A DNA stretch of 64,000 nt, from contig CAVUPF010000009.1 in assembly GCA_963743285.1 (NCBI GenBank), positions 62,001 to 126,000 on the forward strand, in the 5' to 3' direction. Positions 58,382-64,000 of the stretch are shown one piece after another. The DNA is from CAVUPF01 sp963743285 (GTDB lineage Bacteria; Actinomycetota; Thermoleophilia; Solirubrobacterales; 70-9). Made by a program: the position numbers and the translations under genes. Each line of letters opens with the position of its first letter. The stretch's first letter is position 1. The notes under the pieces were generated by a model. The model was given only the letters and a program-made list of their open reading frames with translations. It was not told the origin of the DNA and ran no database searches.

Positions 58382-59479
58382 ATGACCGTCACCTTCGCCG
58401 AGAAGCTCGCCCGCATCCCCGGCTATCAGGCCGGGGTGCCGAAAGGGCGCTCGCCGGAGTCGATCGCTTCCGGCGGCATCGCCCAGCTCGCCTCCAACGA
58501 GTCGCCGTTCCCGCCCCACCCCGAGGTGATCGAGGCGATCGTGGCGGCCACCGCTGCGATGAACCGCTACCCGGACCCCGAGGCGACACTGCTGCGGGGC
58601 CGGATCGCCGAGCGTTTCGAGGTCGAGCCGGGGCGAATCGTGGTCGGCAACGGCTCCTGCGAGATCCTGCTCGCCGCCGCCGCGGCGCTCTGTGAGCCCG
58701 GCGACGAGATCCTCTACGCCTGGCCGTCCTTCTCGATGTACCCCTACCTGCCGGCGCTGACCGGAGCACGCGAGGTCCGCGTGGCGCTGGCCGACGGCGA
58801 CGCCCACGACCTCGGCGCGATGGCCGCCGAGGTGACCGCCGCCACCCAGCTGCTTTTGGTCTGCAACCCCAACAACCCGACCGGCACGCACCTGCCGGCC
58901 GCCGAAATCGCCGCCTTTTGCGAGCGGGTCCCCCCCCACGTGACCGTCGTCCTCGACGAGGCCTACGTCGAGTTCCAAACCGACGATGACCCCGACGCGA
59001 CCGTCGACCTTCTCGCCGCGTTCCCCAACCTGGTGATCCTGCGCACCTTCAGTAAGTGCTACGGCCTCGCCGGGCTCCGGGTTGGCTATGCGATCGGCTC
59101 GACCAAGTTCCGCGCCGCCGTCGACGCGGTGCGCCAGCCGTTCAGCGTCAACGCCCTGGCCCAGGCAGCCGGCGCCGAGGCGATCCTGCACCAAGACGAC
59201 GTCGCCCGCCGCGTCGCGGGCACGATCGCCGAGCGCCTCCGGGTCGGCGAGGCGCTCGGCGAGCTGGGCCTCCCCCTGGCCGAGAGCCAGGCCAACTTTG
59301 CCTGGGTCCAGCTCGGCGATGTCGAGGAGGAGGCGAGGCTCATTAGGGGCCTCGCCGAGCACCGGATCGCGGTCCGGCCGGGCAGCGCCCTGGGAGGCCC
59401 CGGCCACCTCCGCGTCACCTTCGGCACCGCCGCCGAGGACGACCGTTTCCTTGCCGCCCTCGGCGAGCTGCTGGGCTGA
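58382..59479 (+). CDS. hisC: HisC-family aminotransferase
   Basis: 365-aa PLP aminotransferase. ASNESPFPPHPEVIEAIVAATAAMNRYPDPEATLLRGRIAE, VVGNGSCEILLAAAAALCEPGDEILYAWPSFSMYPYLPALTG, CNPNNPTGTHL, VVLDEAYVEF and ILRTFSKCYGLAGLRVGYAIG (PLP lysine in TFSK). Ends RPGSALGGPGHLRVTFGTAAED. Set between aroH and aroF, it more likely serves as an aromatic (Tyr/Phe) aminotransferase here, a known dual use of HisC-like enzymes. Confidence 0.92.
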   Translation: MTVTFAEKLARIPGYQAGVPKGRSPESIASGGIAQLASNESPFPPHPEVIEAIVAATAAMNRYPDPEATLLRGRIAERFEVEPGRIVVGNGSCEILLAAAAALCEPGDEILYAWPSFSMYPYLPALTGAREVRVALADGDAHDLGAMAAEVTAATQLLLVCNPNNPTGTHLPAAEIAAFCERVPPHVTVVLDEAYVEFQTDDDPDATVDLLAAFPNLVILRTFSKCYGLAGLRVGYAIGSTKFRAAVDAVRQPFSVNALAQAAGAEAILHQDDVARRVAGTIAERLRVGEALGELGLPLAESQANFAWVQLGDVEEEARLIRGLAEHRIAVRPGSALGGPGHLRVTFGTAAEDDRFLAALGELLG

Positions 59480-59481
59480 GG

Positions 59482-59546
59482 GGCCCCGCCGCCTAAAGTT
59501 AAGCCGGAACTTCCGGCTTTAGGATCAGGAAAGGCAGCGGCGGGCC
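59482..59546 (+). promoter_or_regulatory. nested hairpin between hisC and aroF
   Basis: Inner perfect 19-base palindrome AAGCCGGAA-C-TTCCGGCTT (59501-59519). Outer arms GGCCCCGCCGC (59482-59492) and GCGGCGGGCC (59537-59546) pair with one bulge and end two bases before the aroF ATG. Could be an attenuator, an operator, or a fold that hides the aroF ribosome site (AGGAAAGG, 59527-59534). Confidence 0.55.
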
Positions 59547-59548
59547 AG

Positions 59549-60634
59549 ATGGCGATCGGAACGAACGAAGAGCAGACGCGGGACCGTGTCCGCGACCGGC
59601 GGATCGACCGAGTCGTCGAGCTGGTGGCGCCGGCGACGCTGCTCGGCGAGCTGGCGCTGGGCGAGGAGCGCTCGGCGGTGGTGGTGCGCGGGCGCCAGGA
59701 AGTGATCGCCACCCTCGACCGCAGCGACGACCGCCTGCTGATCATCGTCGGCCCCTGCAGCGTCCACGACACCGCGGCGGCGCTTGACTACGCCCGGCAC
59801 CTCAGCGAGAAGGCGCGGGAGCTGCGCGAGGACCTGCTGATCGCGATGCGCGTCTACTTCGAGAAGCCGCGTACGACGACCGGCTGGAAGGGCCTGATCA
59901 ACGATCCCCACCTCGACGGCTCCGGCGATGTCAACGCGGGGCTGCGGATGGCGCGGGAGCTGCTGCTCGAGGTGCTCGACCTCGGGCTGCCGGCAGGTTG
60001 TGAGTTCCTCGACCCGATCACGCCGCAGTACATCTCCGACGCGGTCGCCTGGGGGGCGATCGGCGCCCGCACCGCCGAGAGCCAGATCCACCGCCAGCTC
60101 GGCTCCGGCCTCTCGATGCCGATCGGCTTCAAGAACCGCACCGACGGCAACATCCAGGTTGCGGTCGACGCGGTGCGCGCCGCGGCGGTGCCGCATGCCT
60201 TCGCGGGCATCGATGACCGCGGCGCGCCGGCGATCCTGCACACGACCGGCAACCCGGACGGCCATGTCATCCTGCGCGGTGGCCGCGGCGCTCCCAACCA
60301 CGGCGTCGAGGGCGTCGAGGGGGCACTCGCGATGCTGCATGCCGCCGGCCTGCCGGAGCGGGTCGTGATCGACGCTTCCCATGACAACAGCGGCAAGGAC
60401 CCCGAGCGCCAGGCGGAGGCGGCCGGCGAGATCGCCGCCCAGGTCGCCGACGGCAGTGAGGAGATCGTCGGGGTCATGCTCGAGTCCTTCCTGGTCGGGG
60501 GTCGCCAGGAGCTTCAGGACGGCGCCGCGCTGACCTACGGACAGTCGATCACCGATGCCTGCATGGACTGGGAGAGGACCGTCTCGGTGCTCGATCGACT
60601 GGCCGAGGCCGTGCGGGCGCGGCGTCAGGGATGA
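59549..60634 (+). CDS. aroF: 3-deoxy-7-phosphoheptulonate synthase (AroF/G/H, type I)
   Basis: 361 aa; first step of the shikimate pathway. IDRVVELVAPATLLGELALGEERSAVVVRGRQEVIATLDRSDDRLLIIVGPCSVHDTAAALDYARHLS, AMRVYFEKPRTTTGWKGLINDPHLDGSGDVNAGLRMARELL, SMPIGFKNRTDGNIQVAVDAVRAA, VILRGGRGAPNHG and VIDASHDNSGKD. Type I fold; feedback type (Phe/Tyr/Trp) not decidable. A 70-base hairpin-bearing gap separates it from hisC; overlaps tyrA. Confidence 0.95.
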   Translation: MAIGTNEEQTRDRVRDRRIDRVVELVAPATLLGELALGEERSAVVVRGRQEVIATLDRSDDRLLIIVGPCSVHDTAAALDYARHLSEKARELREDLLIAMRVYFEKPRTTTGWKGLINDPHLDGSGDVNAGLRMARELLLEVLDLGLPAGCEFLDPITPQYISDAVAWGAIGARTAESQIHRQLGSGLSMPIGFKNRTDGNIQVAVDAVRAAAVPHAFAGIDDRGAPAILHTTGNPDGHVILRGGRGAPNHGVEGVEGALAMLHAAGLPERVVIDASHDNSGKDPERQAEAAGEIAAQVADGSEEIVGVMLESFLVGGRQELQDGAALTYGQSITDACMDWERTVSVLDRLAEAVRARRQG

Positions 60635-61719
60635 GGATCGCGGTCCTCGGGGTGGGCTTGATCGGGGGCTCGATCGGGCTTGCTGCGCGGCAGCGGCTGG
60701 GCGCCGCGGTGGTTGGCTATGACCCCGACCGCACGGCCCTGGATCGCGCCGTCGACGCCGCGGTGGTCGACCGTCCCGCCGTCTCGGTGGCGGAAGCCTG
60801 CAAGGGCGCCGATCTGGTCTTCTGCGCGGCCCCGGTGGCGGCCCTCGCCGAGCTGGCCGGCGCCGCCCTCGATTGCTCCGGCCCGGACACGGTCATCACC
60901 GACGTCGGCTCGACCAAGCGCGAGATCGTCGCGGCGCTGGGCGCCGAGGAGCGCTTCATCGGCGGCCATCCGTTGGCCGGCGCCGAGACTGCCGGGGTCG
61001 GTAACGCGCGGGCCGAGCTCTTTGAGGGGGCGCGCTGGTACCTGACGCCGACCGATCGCTCCGGCGGGCTCCTCTACGACCGCCTGCAGCGGACGATCGC
61101 CGGCCTCGGCGCCCGTCCGCAGGCGATCGATGCCGATCACCACGACCGCCTCATGGCGACGGTCAGCCACCTGCCCCACGCGCTCGCCAACGTCCTGGTC
61201 AGGCAGGCCGCGGCCGAGCTGAGCGGCGACTCCGAGCGGATTTCGGTCGAGGTCGGTCCCAGCTTTCGCGACATGACCCGGGTCGCCGGCTCCAACCCGG
61301 CGATCTGGGGGGACATCTTCTCCAGTAACCGCGAGGCGCTGGCCGCGGCGCTTGACGCGGTCACAGAGCGGCTGCGCGAGGCATCGGCGCTGATCCGCGG
61401 CGGCGACCGCGAGGCGCTCGCCGCCTGGCACGCGGCAGCCGCAGAGGACCGGCGGGCGCTGCTGGAGGCCGAGCACGCGGCGGGGCCGCTGCGCGAGCTG
61501 CGGGTCATCGTCGCCAACCGGCCGGGAGCGGTCGCCGAGCTGGCGCTGGCGCTCGGTGAGGCCGGGGTCAACATCGAGGACATGGCCCTGTATCCGGCCC
61601 CGGACATGAGCTCGGGCGCGGTCTCCCTCTGGGTGGCCGGTGAGGAGCAGGCGCAGCGCGCCGTCGGCCTGGTCGGGGAGCTGGGCCACACGGTCACGGT
61701 GCTCGGCGCCGCGGAGTAG
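60631..61719 (+). CDS. tyrA: prephenate dehydrogenase with ACT domain
   Basis: 362 aa. MRIAVLGVGLIGGSIGLAARQ is the NAD loop; ITDVGSTKREIVAALGAEERFIGGHPLAGAETAGVGNARAELFEGARWYLTP and DHHDRLMATVSHLPHALANVL form the catalytic part. The C-terminal ACT domain (LRELRVIVANRPGAVAELALALGEAGVNIEDMALYPAPDMSSGAVSLWV) binds tyrosine for feedback. ATG 60631 overlaps aroF. Confidence 0.95.
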   Translation: MRIAVLGVGLIGGSIGLAARQRLGAAVVGYDPDRTALDRAVDAAVVDRPAVSVAEACKGADLVFCAAPVAALAELAGAALDCSGPDTVITDVGSTKREIVAALGAEERFIGGHPLAGAETAGVGNARAELFEGARWYLTPTDRSGGLLYDRLQRTIAGLGARPQAIDADHHDRLMATVSHLPHALANVLVRQAAAELSGDSERISVEVGPSFRDMTRVAGSNPAIWGDIFSSNREALAAALDAVTERLREASALIRGGDREALAAWHAAAAEDRRALLEAEHAAGPLRELRVIVANRPGAVAELALALGEAGVNIEDMALYPAPDMSSGAVSLWVAGEEQAQRAVGLVGELGHTVTVLGAAE

Positions 61720-61723
61720 GCCG

Positions 61724-63022
61724 ATGGCGAGCCGCCGCTTTGATCCCTCCGGCCCGCTGCGCGGGACGTTGCGCCCGCCCTCCGATAAGTCGGTCTCCCA
61801 CCGCGCGGCGCTGATCGCGGCGATGGGGGACGGCGAGACGGCGATCGATGGCTACCTCGACTCGGCCGACACCCGCTCGACCCTGGCCGCGGTCGCCGCG
61901 CTCGGCGCCGAGGTGAAGGGCGCCTCGTCGAGCGCCGTCGAGCCAACCCTGCGCATCCGCGGCGTCGGCCTGCGCGGCGCCGCCCCGGCAAGCATCGACG
62001 CCGGCAACGCCGGCACCCTGCTGCGGCTGCTGCCGGGCTGGCTCGCCGGGCAGGAGGCGGGAGCCTGGACTCTGGACGGCGATGACTCGATCCGGCGGCG
62101 GCCGGTCGACCGGATCGTCGAGCCACTGCGGGCGATGGGCGCTCGGCTGCGCTGCCGCGAGGGCCGCCTGGCGCCGCTGGAGATCGAGGGCGCCCCGCTG
62201 CGCGGCATCGCCTACGAGCTGCCGGTGCCCAGCGCCCAGGTCAAGTCCTGCCTGATCTTCGCCGGGCTCTTGGCCGAGGGCGAGACCCGGGTGACGGAGC
62301 CGCTGAGGACCCGCGACCACACCGAGCGGATGCTCGCTGCGGCTGGAGCCGAAATCGAGCGCCGCGGCGATGTGGTCAGCGTCCGCGCGGCCGCGCGTCT
62401 GCTGGCGGGCGAGATCGTCGTCCCGGCCGACTTCTCCTCGGCCGCCTTCTTGCTCGTCGCGGCGCTGCTCGTGCCCGGCAGCGAGATCGCCCTGACCGGC
62501 GTCGGGCTCAACCCGACCCGGACCGGGCTGCTTGCGGTCCTCGCGAGGATGGGGGCCGAGATCGAGGTCGAGGTCACCGGCGAGCGCGGCGGCGAGCCGA
62601 TCGGCCAGCTCCGCGCCCGCTCGGCTGAGCTGCGCGGCACCGAGGTCGGCGGCGCCGAGGTGGCGCTGGCGATCGACGAGCTGCCCCTGCTCGCCCTCGC
62701 CGCCTGCTTTGCCGAGGGGACGACGAGGATCCGCGACGCCGGCGAGCTGCGGCGCAAGGAGTCCGATCGGATCGCCACGGTCAGCGAGGCACTGGGCGCG
62801 CTCGGCGGCCGGGTCGAGGCGGTCGGGGACGGGATCGCGGTCGAGGGCAGCGGCGGCCTGCGCGGCGGGGCGATCCGCTCCCACGGCGATCACCGCATCG
62901 CGATGCTGGGGGCGATCGCCGGCCTCGCCTCGCGCCAGGGGGTCGAGGTCGACGGGATCGACGCCGTCGCGGTCAGCTATCCGGGCTTCGAGGCAGACCT
63001 CGCCGCGCTGTCAAGTCACTGA
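61724..63022 (+). CDS. aroA: 3-phosphoshikimate 1-carboxyvinyltransferase (EPSP synthase)
   Basis: 432 aa; sixth step of the shikimate pathway. PPSDKSVSHRAALIAAMGDGETAIDGYLDSADTRSTLAAVAALGAEV, GNAGTLLRLLPGWLAG, RPVDRIVEPLRAMGA, PVPSAQVKSCLIFAGLLAEGETRVTEP, PADFSSAAFLLVAALL, RRKESDRIATVSEALGALGG and SHGDHRIAMLGAIAGL. ATG 61724 gives the family N-terminus; 5 bases after tyrA. Confidence 0.96.
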   Translation: MASRRFDPSGPLRGTLRPPSDKSVSHRAALIAAMGDGETAIDGYLDSADTRSTLAAVAALGAEVKGASSSAVEPTLRIRGVGLRGAAPASIDAGNAGTLLRLLPGWLAGQEAGAWTLDGDDSIRRRPVDRIVEPLRAMGARLRCREGRLAPLEIEGAPLRGIAYELPVPSAQVKSCLIFAGLLAEGETRVTEPLRTRDHTERMLAAAGAEIERRGDVVSVRAAARLLAGEIVVPADFSSAAFLLVAALLVPGSEIALTGVGLNPTRTGLLAVLARMGAEIEVEVTGERGGEPIGQLRARSAELRGTEVGGAEVALAIDELPLLALAACFAEGTTRIRDAGELRRKESDRIATVSEALGALGGRVEAVGDGIAVEGSGGLRGGAIRSHGDHRIAMLGAIAGLASRQGVEVDGIDAVAVSYPGFEADLAALSSH

Positions 63023-63040
63023 CGCCCGTACGCTGGCACC

Positions 63041-63679
63041 ATGGTGATCGCGATCGACGGGCCCGCCGGGGCCGGCAAGTCCTCCGTGGCCAGCGGCGTC
63101 GCCACGGCGCTCGGCTTCACCTACCTCGACTCGGGGGCGATGTACCGCTGCTTGGCGCTGGCCGGGATCGAGCGTGGCGCCGACCTGGATGACGCCGCGG
63201 CGATGACCGCGATCGCCCAGGGCCTGGAGATCGAGTTCGAGGCCGGGGGGGTGCGGCTCGGCGGGCGTGACGTCTCTGTCGCGATCCGCGAGCCCGGCGT
63301 CGGCCTCGCCGCCTCACGCGCCGCCGTCCATCCGACGGTGAGGGAGGCGATGGTCACCCACCAGCGCGAGCTGATCGCCGCCGGCCGCTACGTCGTCGAG
63401 GGCCGTGACATCGGCACCGTGGTCAGCCCGGACTCGCCGCTGAAGGTCTTCCTCACCGCCTCCGAGCAGCAGCGGGCCCGGCGCCGCGCGGCGCAGAGCG
63501 GCGAGGAGCCTGGCGAGGTGCTGCTCGCCCAGCGGGAGCGGGATCGGCGCGACGCCGAGCGCGAGCACGGCGCCCTGCGCGCCGCCGAGGACGCGGTGCG
63601 GATCGATACCACCGCCCTGGCGCTGGCCGAGGCGATCGCGCTGGTGGTCGAGCTGGCGCGGGAGCGAGGCCTGGCATGA
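63041..63679 (+). CDS. cmk: cytidylate kinase
   Basis: 212 aa; phosphorylates CMP/dCMP. P-loop AIDGPAGAGKSSVASGVATALGFTYLDSGAMYRCLALAGI, DVSVAIREPGVGLAASRAAVHPTVREAMVTHQREL, VVEGRDIGTVV (the conserved GRDIGT) and KVFLTASEQQRARRRAAQ. Common neighbour of aroA and der. The stop overlaps der by ATGA. Confidence 0.95.
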   Translation: MVIAIDGPAGAGKSSVASGVATALGFTYLDSGAMYRCLALAGIERGADLDDAAAMTAIAQGLEIEFEAGGVRLGGRDVSVAIREPGVGLAASRAAVHPTVREAMVTHQRELIAAGRYVVEGRDIGTVVSPDSPLKVFLTASEQQRARRRAAQSGEEPGEVLLAQRERDRRDAEREHGALRAAEDAVRIDTTALALAEAIALVVELARERGLA

Positions 63680-64000
63680 GTGCCCAGCCCCCGACCGTCG
63701 CCGTGGTCGGCTTCCCCAACGTCGGCAAGAGCACTCTGGTCAACCGCCTGGTTGGCGGCAGCGAGGCGGTGACCGCGGCCGAGCCGGGCGTCACCCGCGA
63801 CCGCAAGCGCCTCGCCTGCGATTGGAACGGCGTCGCCTTTGAGCTTGTCGACACCGGGGGGATCGACCTCAATGATGAGGCCGAGCTGGCCCGCGACGTG
63901 CAGCGCCAGGCGCAGCTCGCGATCACCGAGGCAGACGCCGTGATGATGGTCGTCGATGCGCGTGCCGGGCTGCGCGCCGGCGACGCCGAGCTGGCGAAGA
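63676..64000 (+). CDS. der: ribosome-assembly GTPase Der (partial, runs off window)
   Basis: First about 108 residues. PTVAVVGFPNVGKSTLVNRLVGG (G1), GVTRDRKR (G2), FELVDTGGID (G3) and DAVMMVVDARAGLRAGDAEL. Der has two GTPase domains and binds the 50S subunit; only the first is in view. ATG 63676 overlaps the cmk stop. Confidence 0.94.
   Translation, partial: MSAQPPTVAVVGFPNVGKSTLVNRLVGGSEAVTAAEPGVTRDRKRLACDWNGVAFELVDTGGIDLNDEAELARDVQRQAQLAITEADAVMMVVDARAGLRAGDAELAK

Noticed and set aside
57656..59407. 583-residue minus-strand reading frame across hisC and aroH
   Set aside because: Complement of well-identified genes, without any recognisable domain.

Overview
The window is GC-rich chromosomal DNA from an actinobacterium, most likely of the Thermoleophilia/Solirubrobacterales type. 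The signs are a dcw (division and cell wall) cluster that starts with mraZ and lacks ftsA and ddl, a Ku/LigD-polymerase pair, an F420-type (DDN) reductase, many GTG starts and 4-nt ATGA/GTGA overlaps, and a glycine cleavage system with split P subunits. The genus assignment is inference.

Layout. (1) 1-9.4 kb is accessory DNA. It has an alpha/beta hydrolase, a frameshifted HTH/LAGLIDADG gene beside tRNA-Leu(CAG), and a complete tRNA-Glu(CTC). After the tRNA come four partial copies of its 3' half (3.9, 5.6, 7.1 and 9.3 kb), each closing a 1.5-2.3 kb segment. The segments carry an integrase remnant, HTH and hypothetical genes, DUF3024, a HigA/HigB-like pair, DUF4242, a SnoaL-like protein, VapBC and an IS110 element preceded by strongly structured DNA. 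(2) 9.4-18.4 kb holds a DDN reductase, a TetR/methyltransferase pair, a DEAD-box helicase, a D-2-hydroxyacid dehydrogenase, and a YCII/ECF-sigma pair whose sigma gene has lost its 3' end to an IS66 element with perfect ends and an 8-bp target duplication. (3) 18.5-25 kb is a cobalamin-riboswitch operon: two secreted DUF4430 proteins, EcfT, a double EcfA ATPase, and an S component fused to an alpha/alpha-toroid domain. Together these resemble a bacterial transcobalamin/intrinsic-factor kit attached to an ECF vitamin transporter. (4) 25-31 kb has glpD, a Rho-N/SnoaL protein, a PHP phosphatase, a PfkB kinase and a class-A beta-lactamase-like protein. (5) 31-46.6 kb is the dcw cluster, mraZ to ftsZ, with an MraZ-box promoter and an unusual repeated hairpin leader. 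(6) 46.6-51 kb is the glycine cleavage operon gcvT-H-PA-PB. (7) 51-55.9 kb holds Ku and LigD-pol, an MFS transporter, trpS and a cupin. (8) 56-64 kb is a tightly packed run, scpA-scpB-pseudouridine synthase-aroH-hisC-aroF-tyrA-aroA-cmk-der, combining chromosome condensation and aromatic amino-acid synthesis.

Several coding regions are broken by single-base shifts: the LAGLIDADG gene, the RelE-like toxin, the IS66 transposase (about four times), ftsW and the MFS transporter. Since ftsW is normally essential, some of these are probably sequence or assembly errors. They also create false ftsW-murG and MFS-trpS fusions.
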